Shown: positions 8,636 through 19,275, numbered from the stretch's first letter. The stretch is DNA of 32,456 nt from an uncultured Gammaproteobacteria bacterium (GCA_905479875.1 CAJQOG010000197.1:1-32456); one strand, 5' to 3'. The notes: generated by a model not told the origin, from the letters alone. A program made the numbers and translations.

Positions 8636-10078
8636 ATGACTCAAGAAAATACAAATGTAATCACACGTTTTGCCCCTAGTCCTACTGGTAATATCCATCT
8701 CGGAAATGTACGCACCGCACTTTTTAGCTATCTTTTAGGAATGAACTTCAAGGGTAAGTTCATCCTGCGTTGCGAAGATACCGATCAAGAGCGTAGTGAA
8801 GAGGCATTTTTGCAACAACAGCAAGTCGATTTGAAATGGCTGGGCATTGACTGGTCTGCCGGCCCTGATATGAATTCAGAGCACGGACCATATAGACAAT
8901 CTAAGCGGCTCGATATTTATAATAAATATTATGCCGAGCTTGAAGAGCAGGCAATTGCTTACCCGTGTTTCTGCACGGCCACAGAACTTAAAATTATGCG
9001 TAATGCACAGATGCAATCTGGCAAGCCGCCGCGTTATTCTGGAATTTGTTCGCACCTTGCGGCAGAAGAAGTAGCAGAGAAAAAAGCTAATGGCGACAGC
9101 TTTAGTTTACGTTTCAAGGTGCCTGTTGATGAAACTATGCGCCTAACAGACTTAGTTGTTGGTGATAAGGTATATCAAAGCAATGATATTGGTGATTTTA
9201 TAATTCGTCGGTCTGATGGAACGCCTGCATTTTTCTTTTGTAATGCCATTGATGATTCGTTAATGGGCGTGACTCATGTATTACGTGGAGTTGATCACTT
9301 AACCAATACACCTAGACAAGTAATGATCCTAAATTCATTGAATTTACGTGCTCCAGAATATGGGCATATTTCTTTGGTGGTTGCTACCGATGGTGGGCCA
9401 TTGTCTAAACGTGATGGTAGTACTGGAGTTAAGGATTTACGTGAGCAAGGTTATTTGGCTCAAGCGATTGTTAATCATTTAGCTCGCTTAGGACACAACT
9501 ATGCTAACACTGCATTTATGAGTTTAGAGCAGTTGGCTGAAGAATTTGCTCTTGCTCATTGTGGGCGTTCTCCATCAAAACACGATCCTGTGCAGCTTAT
9601 GCATTGGCAAAAAGAAGCCATCATGCATTCCAGTGATGATCAATTAAAGGCTTGGTTATTGCCAATTTTGCAAGAAAATGCCTTGTTTCAAAACGCTTCG
9701 TGTGAACAGCAAAATTTATTCATTGATACCATTAAAAATAATATCAGTTTGCCAAGTGATGCATTAGGTTTGGCAGGAAATTTATTGGGCGACGAACTGA
9801 AATACTCTACTGATGCTGATGTTCAAGTTAAAGGCGCTTCAAAAAATTTGTTTGCTGCATTAGCTGCACATATTGCAGAACACGGAGTAGAAAATTTTTC
9901 TCCAAGTATGAAGGAAGTCGGTAAAGTGGTGGGAGTAAAAGGTAAGGGTTTATTTATGCCGATACGTTCTGCTATCAGTGGTGAAACGCATGGACCTGAG
10001 ATGCAGCGTATAGCAACTATGTTGGGAACAGATAAAGTCGTAACTCGTTTAAAACAAGCCGCGGAGTTAGCCGCTTAA
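8636..10078 (+). CDS. gltX: Glutamyl-tRNA synthetase (called ORF begins at GTG 8600; ATG 8636 MTQENTNVITRFAPSPTG preferred)
   Basis: Class I signature FAPSPTGNIHLGNVRTALFSYL, RCEDTD, and KMSKS-equivalent LSKRDG. Confidence 0.92.
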   Translation: MTQENTNVITRFAPSPTGNIHLGNVRTALFSYLLGMNFKGKFILRCEDTDQERSEEAFLQQQQVDLKWLGIDWSAGPDMNSEHGPYRQSKRLDIYNKYYAELEEQAIAYPCFCTATELKIMRNAQMQSGKPPRYSGICSHLAAEEVAEKKANGDSFSLRFKVPVDETMRLTDLVVGDKVYQSNDIGDFIIRRSDGTPAFFFCNAIDDSLMGVTHVLRGVDHLTNTPRQVMILNSLNLRAPEYGHISLVVATDGGPLSKRDGSTGVKDLREQGYLAQAIVNHLARLGHNYANTAFMSLEQLAEEFALAHCGRSPSKHDPVQLMHWQKEAIMHSSDDQLKAWLLPILQENALFQNASCEQQNLFIDTIKNNISLPSDALGLAGNLLGDELKYSTDADVQVKGASKNLFAALAAHIAEHGVENFSPSMKEVGKVVGVKGKGLFMPIRSAISGETHGPEMQRIATMLGTDKVVTRLKQAAELAA

Positions 10079-10096
10079 TTGTAAAGAATTAATATC

Positions 10097-11494
10097 ATGA
10101 TCAAAATACATAATAGTTTAACTAAACAAAAAGAAATTTTAGAACCGCTAGAACCTAATCACGTACGTATTTATGTGTGTGGTGTTACGGTTTATGATTA
10201 TTGTCACGTAGGTCATGCGCGTTGCTATGTTGTGTTTGATACAGTAGTACGCTACTTACGTTCGCATGGTTACAATGTTGAGTATGTGCGTAATATTACA
10301 GATGTTAATGACAGCATAATTAAACGTGCGGCAGAAAATGGTGAGACCGAAGAGTCTTTAGTAGAGCGTTTTACTAATTACATGTATGAGGATTTTGATG
10401 CACTCAATATATTGCGTCCAGATTTTGAGCCAAAGGCAACGGAATCGATTCAGGGTATGCAAGACATCATCCAATCATTAATTGATAAAGACATGGCATA
10501 TCAAGGTATTGATGAGAAAGGTTCGCCTGGTGACGTGTTTTTTGCTGTAGATAAATTTGAAGGGTATGGAGAATTATCAGGCCGACGATTAGAAGACCTT
10601 CAAGCGGGTGCTCGCATCGAAGTCAATCAAACTAAACGTAATCCTTTTGATTTTGCTTTGTGGAAATTATCCGACGATGATTCTCTTGCATGGGATTCTC
10701 CGTGGGGCAAGGGGCGTCCAGGTTGGCATATAGAGTGTTCAGCCATGGCAAAACAGCATTTTGGCGATCACTTTGATCTGCATGGCGGTGGCATGGATTT
10801 AAAATTTCCTCATCACGAAAATGAACGAGCTCAATCCTGTGGTGCTACTGGGAATGATTTTGTAAATATCTGGATGCATAATGGTTTTGTGAATATTGAT
10901 AATGAAAAAATGTCTAAGTCTTTAGATAATTTTTTCACTATTCGTGAAGTGTTAAAACATTACCATGCTGAAGAAATTCGTTTGTTCTTATTGAGCAGTC
11001 ACTATCGTGGTCCAATAAATTATTCGGATAAAGAGCTGGATAACGCTAAAGCGGGTTTACAAAGAATCTATACAGCTTTACGTGGCTTAAAATGTAAAGC
11101 TGAAGCAGCAATTGGTACTGAGTTTGAACACGAATTCAATACAGTTATGAATGATGATATTAATACTCCCAAAGCTTTGGCTGTTTTGTTTGAGTTAGCT
11201 AGGCATATTAATACCATTAAAGAAAAGCATCCTGAGCGTGCTAAAAAGAAGGCAGCTTTGTTAATTAAGTTAGGCCAAACCTTAGGTATTTTATATGATG
11301 AGGCCGAAATTTATTTACAAAGTGATGTTGATTTAGAACTGGGTAACGACCACATCGAGGCATTAATTGCAGCTCGTTTACAAGCACGTAGCGATAAAAA
11401 TTGGGCTGAGTCAGATCGTATTCGTGATGAATTGTTGGAAAATGGTGTGGTTTTGGAAGACGGTCCCGGTGGCACTACTTGGCGTTGTAAATAA
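10097..11494 (+). CDS. cysS: Cysteinyl-tRNA synthetase
   Basis: YVCGVTVYDYCHVGHAR, WHIECSAMA, HGGGMDLKFPHHENERAQS, KMSKSLDNF. Confidence 0.97.
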   Translation: MIKIHNSLTKQKEILEPLEPNHVRIYVCGVTVYDYCHVGHARCYVVFDTVVRYLRSHGYNVEYVRNITDVNDSIIKRAAENGETEESLVERFTNYMYEDFDALNILRPDFEPKATESIQGMQDIIQSLIDKDMAYQGIDEKGSPGDVFFAVDKFEGYGELSGRRLEDLQAGARIEVNQTKRNPFDFALWKLSDDDSLAWDSPWGKGRPGWHIECSAMAKQHFGDHFDLHGGGMDLKFPHHENERAQSCGATGNDFVNIWMHNGFVNIDNEKMSKSLDNFFTIREVLKHYHAEEIRLFLLSSHYRGPINYSDKELDNAKAGLQRIYTALRGLKCKAEAAIGTEFEHEFNTVMNDDINTPKALAVLFELARHINTIKEKHPERAKKKAALLIKLGQTLGILYDEAEIYLQSDVDLELGNDHIEALIAARLQARSDKNWAESDRIRDELLENGVVLEDGPGGTTWRCK

Positions 11495-11515
11495 ATAATT
11501 AGTAAAAGGGTTTAT

Positions 11516-12118
11516 ATGTCCGAATCTTTGCATGATATTCCTTCGCAATTAAAAAATATTGAGCGTGACTATATAAAGGTTGCAAGGGTTCACTACACAT
11601 TGATTATGTTAGTGATAAGTACTCCACTATTATTTGTAGGCTTTTTTCAATTAGATAATCCTATTCTGCTGATTGCTTTTGCTTTGGCAATTGTATTTTT
11701 AGTATTTTCAATTTTCTTTTTTCCTAAAAGAGAATATAGTCACACTAAATACGGTTTAATTAATGATGTGTTCTATGTGCAAGAAGGCATTTGGTTTAAA
11801 AAGCGAACGGCAGTTGCCCAAAACAGAATTCAACACACAGATGTAAGCCAAGGTCCTGTTGCTAGACGTTATGATTTAGCAACTTTGACTATTCACACTG
11901 CTGGCATGGCCGAAGCCAATATTAAAGTGCCGGGGCTAAAGCATTCGGATGCAATTGCTATGCGCGATCATTTGATTCATCTGAATAAACAATTACTCAA
12001 TTCAAAGCAGGGTAACAATAAGTCTGCTCCTGCGCTATCACTAGCTCCTGATGAAAATTCTATGGCGACCAGTGTATTGGCGCTAAGACCTATGCAAATT
12101 AGTAATGAAGAAGAGTGA
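11516..12118 (+). CDS. PH domain-containing protein (bPH_2/DUF304, YdbS-like)
   Basis: Two TM segments then YGLINDVFYVQEGIWFKKRTAVAQNRIQHTDVSQGPVARRYDLATLTIHTAG, a hallmark of YdbS-like proteins. Confidence 0.85.
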   Translation: MSESLHDIPSQLKNIERDYIKVARVHYTLIMLVISTPLLFVGFFQLDNPILLIAFALAIVFLVFSIFFFPKREYSHTKYGLINDVFYVQEGIWFKKRTAVAQNRIQHTDVSQGPVARRYDLATLTIHTAGMAEANIKVPGLKHSDAIAMRDHLIHLNKQLLNSKQGNNKSAPALSLAPDENSMATSVLALRPMQISNEEE

Positions 12119-12120
12119 GT

Positions 12121-13659
12121 ATGACGCCAGTACAAGATTTCGAGAATACTCCGCCGCTTAAACTGCATCAAATTTCTCCGCTGTTTTATTTTCTAGATGC
12201 CGTAAAAGAATTTGCTGTTCTTATTCTTATAGCGATATTTGCTAGTAGCCAAAATTCTTGGGCAATGTGGGGCGCGGGCTTTGCCGCTTTATTTGTTATA
12301 CCGCAAATTATTGGTGCGAGATTTTTAAAGTATTGGATTTTGCCTGATGAACTTGTGGTAAAAAGCGGTATATTCTTTAAACAAGAACGCCATATTCCTT
12401 ATGAGCGTATTCAAAATATTAATCAAACTCAAGGTGTTTTACATCGCTTATTTAAAGTGTGTAAAGTTAAATTAGAATCAGCTTCAGGCACTAAGCCCGA
12501 AGCAATATTTAATGTTATTAGTCTTGAGGCAATAGAAGAGCTTCGAATGGCTAGCCAGGGAAAAGCAGTAGCGAACTCAGTTCCTCAAGAAGGTTTAAGT
12601 GATACAACTTTAGCTGAGCCCCAGAAAAGTATTTTACTTTCTTTACCTATTTCTGAAGTGATTAAATTAGGCCTTATCAATCTACAAGGTCTTATTCCTA
12701 TAGCCGTATTTTTGGGGTTCATTTCTTCCCAAATTGAGTGGTGGGAACATGTTTCATTTAGCTGGTTAGATGGTTTAAGGCCTTTATTAAGAAACATTGA
12801 AGGCCTTGAACATTCAATCTCACCAGGCATGTTAATTGTTTCCGTATTGAGTCTGCTTTTGCTTGGCTTAATTGTGTTTTGGGTTTTATCTATTGCTGTT
12901 GCCTTGGTACGCTTTTACCAGTTTACTTTAAAGCGCGAGGATGAAAAACTAACCTCTACAATGGGTTTATTCACACGCACCAGTGCGAGTGCATCGCTTG
13001 GACGTATCCAAAAAATTACACTTAGCGAAGGAATTCTGCACAGAATTTTTAATCGTGTAGGTGTTAGTTGTAAAACTGCAGGTAATTCAATGGATGCTAA
13101 TAATTTTGGGAAAAGTTTCCATTTTTTAGCGCCTATCATTGAAAAAGAAAAAGCGGTAAATCTTCTAAATATTATACAAAAAGAGTTTGATTGGAATTTA
13201 GTAGCTGAAGACTCAGGTGTCTGGAAGGCCATACCTTATAGAGCTTGGACACGAATTTTAAAACTTCCTCTGATAATAACTTTTATTGCAGCATGTTTAA
13301 GTGCTTACTTTTTTAAGTGGTGGGCCTTGAGTTTTATTCTGGTACTACCATTAATTGTTTATGATGCTCAACGTAGCGCTAAAGCTATGGGCTATATCTT
13401 CAACGATGAATTTATTGCTTATCGCAGTGGTTGGATTTCAAAAGAAATTTCGGTGGTAAAGATTGATAAATCTCATGCTGTTGCCATACACCAGAACCCA
13501 TTCGATAAACGCAGAGTGATGGCCAACTTTTATATGGATACCGCTGGTGTGGCTTTATCGGATCATAAAATAAAAATTAAATATTTAGATTTTTCTGATG
13601 CATTGCATCTGCAGAAAAGGGTGACAGAGCTTACCAATAAACAAGAATTTAAATGGTAA
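12121..13659 (+). CDS. PH domain-containing protein (YdbT-like, repeated bPH_2 domains); called start GTG 12115, ATG 12121 likely
   Basis: Repeated PH-like segments (YWILPDELVVKSGIFFKQERHIPYERIQNINQTQGVLHRLFKVCKVKLESASG; TSTMGLFTRTSASASLGRIQKITLSEGILHRIFNRVGVSCKTAG); start overlaps or abuts the upstream stop. Confidence 0.83.
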   Translation: MTPVQDFENTPPLKLHQISPLFYFLDAVKEFAVLILIAIFASSQNSWAMWGAGFAALFVIPQIIGARFLKYWILPDELVVKSGIFFKQERHIPYERIQNINQTQGVLHRLFKVCKVKLESASGTKPEAIFNVISLEAIEELRMASQGKAVANSVPQEGLSDTTLAEPQKSILLSLPISEVIKLGLINLQGLIPIAVFLGFISSQIEWWEHVSFSWLDGLRPLLRNIEGLEHSISPGMLIVSVLSLLLLGLIVFWVLSIAVALVRFYQFTLKREDEKLTSTMGLFTRTSASASLGRIQKITLSEGILHRIFNRVGVSCKTAGNSMDANNFGKSFHFLAPIIEKEKAVNLLNIIQKEFDWNLVAEDSGVWKAIPYRAWTRILKLPLIITFIAACLSAYFFKWWALSFILVLPLIVYDAQRSAKAMGYIFNDEFIAYRSGWISKEISVVKIDKSHAVAIHQNPFDKRRVMANFYMDTAGVALSDHKIKIKYLDFSDALHLQKRVTELTNKQEFKW

Positions 13660-13675
13660 GTATTAGAACGAGCGC

Positions 13676-14527
13676 TTAATCGCTAGCTTCGGCTGCTTTC
13701 AGGGTATTGTGCATGAGCATTGCCACTGTCATTGGCCCAACTCCACCTGGCACTGGTGTAATAGCTCCGGCACGTTTTTCCGCCACATCAAATTCAACAT
13801 CACCAACAAGTTTGCCATTGTCTAAGCGGTTAATTCCCACATCAATTACCGTAGCTCCTGGTTTAATCCATTCGCCTTTAATTAGATTAGGGATACCAAC
13901 GGCAACCACAACTATGTCGGCTTGGGCGACAAATGAGCCGAGGTCTTGAGTGAATTTATGACAGACCGTAATCGTGGCGCCTGCGAGTAATAATTCCAGT
14001 GCCATTGGCCGCCCAACAATATTAGAGGCGCCAACAATTACCGCATGTTTACGTTTTGGGTCAATACCATAATGCTCTAGCATTACCATGACACCATGCG
14101 GAGTGCATGAACGAATACTAGGGCGGCGTTGCGCAAGACGACCAATGTTGTAAGGATGAAAGCCATCTACATCCTTCTCAGGAATTATCGTATCTAAAAT
14201 TTCTGGTGCATCGAGATGAGACGGCAGAGGAAGCTGAACTAAAATGCCATGGACAGATGCGTCATTATTTAACTTATTAATTAATGCCAACACATCTTCT
14301 TGTGTAGTTTCCGCAGATAAATCATGCGCAAAGGAGTTTATTCCCACCTCATCACACGCTTTACGTTTATGTTTTACATATACATGCGATGCAGGGTCTG
14401 CCCCAACTAAAACTACCGCAAGTCCTGGCCTGATCTTCGTACCCTCAGCTCTTAGTGTAATCTCCTCGCGCACATCGTCACGAACAGCTTGCGCCACAGG
14501 TTTTCCTAGAATGAGTTGAGTTGGCAT
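13676..14527 (-). CDS. folD: Methylenetetrahydrofolate dehydrogenase / methenyltetrahydrofolate cyclohydrolase
   Basis: [85 protein letters not shown]. Confidence 0.97.
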   Translation of the reverse strand: MPTQLILGKPVAQAVRDDVREEITLRAEGTKIRPGLAVVLVGADPASHVYVKHKRKACDEVGINSFAHDLSAETTQEDVLALINKLNNDASVHGILVQLPLPSHLDAPEILDTIIPEKDVDGFHPYNIGRLAQRRPSIRSCTPHGVMVMLEHYGIDPKRKHAVIVGASNIVGRPMALELLLAGATITVCHKFTQDLGSFVAQADIVVVAVGIPNLIKGEWIKPGATVIDVGINRLDNGKLVGDVEFDVAEKRAGAITPVPGGVGPMTVAMLMHNTLKAAEASD

Positions 14528-14774
14528 GTAAATAGTCCTAAAAACAGTGTTAAATCAGCATGCTTAGCTATTGCTGAGCTTGTTAGGCTGCGCATTGTCG
14601 CACGCACTTGAAACATGCTCAAGTAAGGATTCAATAAAAATCGCAACAAGTGATTGACGCCTAAGGAATTCAACCGTATCATGCGCGCCTCGCTGGGTGA
14701 TAGAATACTCAGGAAAAGCGGAAACTTATATAATAAGCAGACGCTTAAAGGATAAGCAATTATCTTGTTAAATT

Positions 14775-14851
<77 letters not shown>

Positions 14852-14856
14852 ATTTT

Positions 14857-14890
14857 TCACAGAAAAATTAAAGCTTTAGGTTTTCTGTGA
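14857..14890. repeat. 34-bp dyad (30/34 palindromic) between tRNA-Pro and tRNA-Arg
   Basis: TCACAGAAAA-AT-TAAAGCTTTA-GG-TTTTCTGTGA; outer 10-bp arms and inner 10-bp palindrome are perfect. Confidence 0.8.
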
Positions 14891-14972
14891 TGTTTTAAAG
14901 GCAACATTAGTCTTCTTTAATCGTGGCGCGGTTAATATGGTTAAATGTTTGATTGTTGTTGTCGATAATCTT

Positions 14973-15049
14973 GCGCCCGTAGCTCAACTGGATAGAGCAC
15001 CGGCCTTCTAAGCCGGGGGTTGCAGGTTCGAGTCCTGCCGGGCGCGCCA
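14973..15049 (+). tRNA. tRNA-Arg (TCT)
   Basis: GCGCCCG...CGGGCGC-GCCA acceptor, anticodon TCT, T-loop GGTTCGAGTCC; encoded CCA. Confidence 0.97.
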
Positions 15050-15087
15050 TTTATTCAGCGTTCTGTTGGCTTCAAGTTTAAATCGAT

Positions 15088-15164
15088 GGTGGACGTAGCT
15101 CAGTTGGTAGAGCCCCGGATTGTGATTCCGGTGGTCGCGGGTTCAAACCCCGTCGTCCACCCCA
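15088..15164 (+). tRNA. tRNA-His (GTG)
   Basis: GGTGGACG...CGTCCACCCCA with encoded G-1:C73, anticodon GTG. Confidence 0.97.
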
Positions 15165-15254
15165 TTTAAACTTATGATTATTAAGTGACGAAAATAAATG
15201 TAATTATCTTATAAATTATCTATATTTACGTCCTGTATTTACACAAAAGTCGGC

Positions 15255-15260
15255 TATAAT
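15255..15260 (+). promoter_or_regulatory. Possible -10 element (TATAAT) for tRNA-Leu
   Basis: Perfect TATAAT followed by GC-rich discriminator (GCTCGGC), 15 nt upstream of tRNA-Leu; no good -35 at canonical spacing. Confidence 0.4.
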
Positions 15261-15275
15261 GCTCGGCTTGTTATT

Positions 15276-15360
<85 letters not shown>

Positions 15361-15457
15361 CTTATTAATTTGTGTAATTAAGGATATATAAACAAAGCTC
15401 ATCTTCGTTTAAAAATAATTACCAACAACAATTTCAAAAATATTTTTAAGGTTCATT

Positions 15458-16774
15458 ATGGCTGCTGAATTACAAATCTCATTAGAAAACTCTGACGGAT
15501 TAAAACGCACTTTACGCGTTGAAATTCCTGCTGAGAATATCGATAGCGAAGTAACTAAACGTCTTCATACCGTTGGTAAAAAAGCCAAGTTAAAAGGATT
15601 TCGTCCAGGTAAGGCGCCATTAAAGGTTATTCGACAGAACTATGGCGCGGAAGTTCGTAATGAAGTGCTTGGCGATATGATTCAAAAGTCTTATAGCGAA
15701 GCTGTAGTTCAAGAGAAATTAAATCCAGCTGGTAATCCAGATATCAAACCAGAACTTAGTGACGAAGGTAGTAACTTTACCTACATGGCTACTGTTGAAG
15801 TTTACCCTGAGATTTCATTACAAGGCGTGGATTCATTAAGCATAGAACGCCCAGTGGTTGAAATTCAAGACACAGATGTTGAATTGATTATTGAAAATAT
15901 GCGTCATCAAAAATCACAATGGGAAGCGGCTACACGTAAAGCTCGTAAGGGAGATCGTGTAACTATTGATTTTGTTGGGAAAATTGATGGCGAAGAATTT
16001 GCTGGCGGAAAAGCTGAAAGCACTCCAGTTGTTTTAGGTGAAGGCCGCATGCTTCCTGATTTTGAAAAAGGTATGGAAGGCATAAAGGCTGGTGAAGTAC
16101 GTGAAGTTGAAGTTCAGTTTCCAGAAGATTACCAAGCAGAAGATTTAAAAGGTAAAAAAGCTGTTTTTGAAATTTCGGCTGAAGTTGTTGAAACTAAAGT
16201 TCTTCCTGAAATTGATGATGAATTCTGTAAAGCTTTTGGGGTTGATTCGGGTGATATTTCTGACCTAAAAATTGAAGTACGTAATAACATGCAAAACGAA
16301 TTAGCAACGGCTATTGAAGCAAAAACTAAAGACAGTGCAATGACTGCTTTGCTTGAAGCTAACCCACTGGAAGTGCCAAATGCGTTAGTGGACCAGGAAG
16401 TACATTCCTTACAACATGATTGGATGCAGCGTATGGGTCTTCCAAATGACCATAGTTATCATCCACCGGCTGAGCAATTTATTGATGAAGCAAAGCGTCG
16501 TGTTCGTTTAGGCTTACTTATCGGTGAGTATGTAAAACAAGAAGAGATTAAAGTTGAGAAAGAAGATATTGATGCACAATTGGCAAAACTTACTGATGGT
16601 TATGAAGAACCAGAAACCATGATTAATGCTTATAAGACTAATCAACAAGCTATGCAACAAGTCCAAATGATGTCACTGGAAGCTAAAGTAGTGAAAAATT
16701 TGTTAGAAAAAGCTAATGTAACTGATAATAATTCTGACTTTCAAACTATTATGGATGTTCAAGCTATTGCATAA
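15458..16774 (+). CDS. tig: Trigger factor
   Basis: GLKRTLRVEIPAENID, KLKGFRPGKAPLKVIRQNYG, FKBP-type domain GDRVTIDFVGKIDGEEFAGGKAE; upstream of clpP. Confidence 0.97.
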   Translation: MAAELQISLENSDGLKRTLRVEIPAENIDSEVTKRLHTVGKKAKLKGFRPGKAPLKVIRQNYGAEVRNEVLGDMIQKSYSEAVVQEKLNPAGNPDIKPELSDEGSNFTYMATVEVYPEISLQGVDSLSIERPVVEIQDTDVELIIENMRHQKSQWEAATRKARKGDRVTIDFVGKIDGEEFAGGKAESTPVVLGEGRMLPDFEKGMEGIKAGEVREVEVQFPEDYQAEDLKGKKAVFEISAEVVETKVLPEIDDEFCKAFGVDSGDISDLKIEVRNNMQNELATAIEAKTKDSAMTALLEANPLEVPNALVDQEVHSLQHDWMQRMGLPNDHSYHPPAEQFIDEAKRRVRLGLLIGEYVKQEEIKVEKEDIDAQLAKLTDGYEEPETMINAYKTNQQAMQQVQMMSLEAKVVKNLLEKANVTDNNSDFQTIMDVQAIA

Positions 16775-16929
16775 AATCAATTTTTGAGCGCTTAATATTT
16801 TGAGTAAAATTTGAACTTTTAATATTACGACTCAAGCGTATACTATAAGTCCGTTGTAAGCTTAGGCTGCAGCGGATTTATTGTATGTAAAACAGAAAAA
16901 TTATTAATGAGTATCGAGAAGGTATTAGT

Positions 16930-17598
16930 ATGAGCATAAATAAGTTTAATCCTACTTCGCAAACAGAGAGCATGGTAACGTCTGGAATGGGTCTAATTCC
17001 AATGGTTGTTGAGCAAACCGCTAGAGGCGAACGTTCTTATGATATTTTTTCGCGCCTTTTAAAAGAGCGCGTAATTTTTGTAGTGGGTCCTATCGAAGAT
17101 CACATGGCTAACTTAATCGTGGCTCAATTATTATTTCTTGAATCAGAAAACCCTGATAAAGATATCCATATGTACATCAACTCTCCAGGTGGAGTTGTAA
17201 CAGCTGGTTTGTCGGTTTATGACACTATGCAATTCATTAAGCCTGATGTGAGTACTATTTGTATGGGTCAAGCTGCAAGTATGGGAGCGGTATTACTTGC
17301 TGCTGGGGCTGCAGGAAAACGTTTTTGTTTGCCACATTCGCGAGTAATGATTCACCAAGTTTTAGGTGGAGTGCAAGGACAGGCAACCGATATAGATATT
17401 CACGCACGTGAAATTCTAAAAATTCGTGATCGTTTAAACCAAATCCTAGCAACTCATACCGGCCAAGAGATTGAGACAATCGGTAATGACACTGAGCGTG
17501 ATAATTTCATGGATGCGGAAATGGCTAAAGCCTATGGATTGATTGATGATATTTTGCTTGCTCGACAATTACCTAACTCTAGTGAGCCTACTGCTTAG
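16930..17598 (+). CDS. clpP: ATP-dependent Clp protease proteolytic subunit
   Basis: [49 protein letters not shown]. Confidence 0.98.
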   Translation: MSINKFNPTSQTESMVTSGMGLIPMVVEQTARGERSYDIFSRLLKERVIFVVGPIEDHMANLIVAQLLFLESENPDKDIHMYINSPGGVVTAGLSVYDTMQFIKPDVSTICMGQAASMGAVLLAAGAAGKRFCLPHSRVMIHQVLGGVQGQATDIDIHAREILKIRDRLNQILATHTGQEIETIGNDTERDNFMDAEMAKAYGLIDDILLARQLPNSSEPTA

Positions 17599-17632
17599 AT
17601 TTTTAAGCTAGAGCAAAACTGTTTCATTATTA

Positions 17633-17667
17633 GAAGCCGAGTCTATTCAAAATGACTCGGCTTTTTT
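17633..17667 (+). terminator. Rho-independent terminator after clpP
   Basis: AAGCCGAGT-ctattcaaaatg-ACTCGGCTTTTTT. Confidence 0.85.
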
Positions 17668-17909
17668 GATTTAATGGATGATAGGAAGCATATTTTTAGG
17701 GCGCCTGTGACGTATAAGTTTAGAAGCTAACTAATTGATTTCATTGAGTGTATGCTTGAATTTCATGCAAAACAAAGACTTTGTGGCGATTTTGCGCGAA
17801 ATTCGGCCATCTTTTGCAAGCGAATCACCCCATGTACTAAATGCATAAGTTACAATTATGGCAAGATCTACAAAATAAAACCGCATATGCGATTTAAGGT
17901 ATTGAATTA

Positions 17910-19214
17910 ATGAGTGAAACTACCGCAAGTGACGACGGCAAACTTCTCTATTGTTCGTTCTGTGGCAAAAGCCAACACGAAGTCCGCAAGCTAATTGCTG
18001 GGCCTTCAGTTTATGTCTGTGATGAATGTGTTGAGCTGTGTAACGATATTATCCGTGAAGAATTAGATGACACCAGTGAATTCAATATTGATAACTTACC
18101 CAAGCCAAAAGAAATCAATAAAATTTTGGACGAATATGTAATTGGGCAAGTGCAGGCTAAAAAAGTCCTAGCGGTTGCTGTATACAATCATTACAAACGT
18201 CTGAATTCTAGAATGAACGCTAGTAAAGACGATATAGAATTACAAAAAAGCAATATCCTTTTAGTTGGACCTACAGGTTCAGGTAAAACCTTGCTTGCTG
18301 AAACTTTAGCGAGAATGCTTGATGTGCCATTTACTATTGCTGATGCCACTACCCTAACCGAAGCAGGTTATGTAGGTGAAGATGTAGAAAACATAATTCA
18401 AAAACTGTTACAAAAATGTGATTACGATGTTGATAAAGCACAAACAGGCATAGTGTACATCGATGAAATTGATAAGGTTTCTCGTAAGTCGGAAAACCCG
18501 TCAATCACTAGGGATGTTTCAGGCGAAGGTGTACAGCAAGCTTTATTGAAACTTATTGAAGGTACGGTTGCTTCGGTTCCTCCTCAAGGTGGTAGGAAAC
18601 ATCCGCAACAAGAGTTTTTGCAAGTTGATACCTCAAATATTTTATTTATCTGTGGCGGCGCCTTTGCAGGTCTTGATAAAGTTATTCTTAACCGAACCAC
18701 TAAAAGTGGCATTGGTTTTATTGCTGAAGTGCAAAGTAAAGATATAGAAAAGCAAAGTAATGATGTTCTGCCAACTGTTGAGCCAGAAGATTTAGTTCAG
18801 TACGGTTTAATTCCTGAGTTTGTAGGTCGCCTACCAGTGCTGGCAATTTTAGAATCCTTGGATGAAGATGCTCTAATGTCTATTTTGGTAGAGCCAAAAA
18901 ACGCTTTAACCAAGCAGTATCATCGTCTCTTTGAGCTAGAAGGTGCAGAATTAGAATTCCGTGATGATGCTTTACGGGCAATTGCTAAAAAAGCAATGAA
19001 ACGTAAAACGGGTGCGAGGGGGCTAAGAACCATTTTGGAAAAAGTTCTTCTTGATACTATGTACGATTTACCATCTATGGAAAACGTAAGCAAAGTCGTA
19101 CTAGATGAACAAGTGGTGGAGGGTGAATGTGATCCTTACATTATTTATGAAACCTCGGAAAAACAGCGACAACAAGATTTAATGTTGGCACAGCGCCTAG
19201 CCAGTGGCGACTAA
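17910..19214 (+). CDS. clpX: ATP-dependent Clp protease ATP-binding subunit ClpX
   Basis: Zinc-binding [19 protein letters not shown], Walker [15 protein letters not shown]. Confidence 0.98.
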   Translation: MSETTASDDGKLLYCSFCGKSQHEVRKLIAGPSVYVCDECVELCNDIIREELDDTSEFNIDNLPKPKEINKILDEYVIGQVQAKKVLAVAVYNHYKRLNSRMNASKDDIELQKSNILLVGPTGSGKTLLAETLARMLDVPFTIADATTLTEAGYVGEDVENIIQKLLQKCDYDVDKAQTGIVYIDEIDKVSRKSENPSITRDVSGEGVQQALLKLIEGTVASVPPQGGRKHPQQEFLQVDTSNILFICGGAFAGLDKVILNRTTKSGIGFIAEVQSKDIEKQSNDVLPTVEPEDLVQYGLIPEFVGRLPVLAILESLDEDALMSILVEPKNALTKQYHRLFELEGAELEFRDDALRAIAKKAMKRKTGARGLRTILEKVLLDTMYDLPSMENVSKVVLDEQVVEGECDPYIIYETSEKQRQQDLMLAQRLASGD

Positions 19215-19241
19215 TTAGCTCTAACAGTCGTTTGTAATTAA

Positions 19242-19275
19242 GGTCCGTGCTGATTATTGCTCTCGGGCCTTTTTT
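19242..19275 (+). terminator. Likely Rho-independent terminator after clpX
   Basis: GGTCCG...CGGGCC (one G-U pair) followed by TTTTTT. Confidence 0.6.

Noticed and set aside
12915-13232. 105-aa and other minus-strand ORFs antisense to the YdbT-like gene
   Set aside because: Shadow frames; the plus-strand PH-domain protein is well supported.
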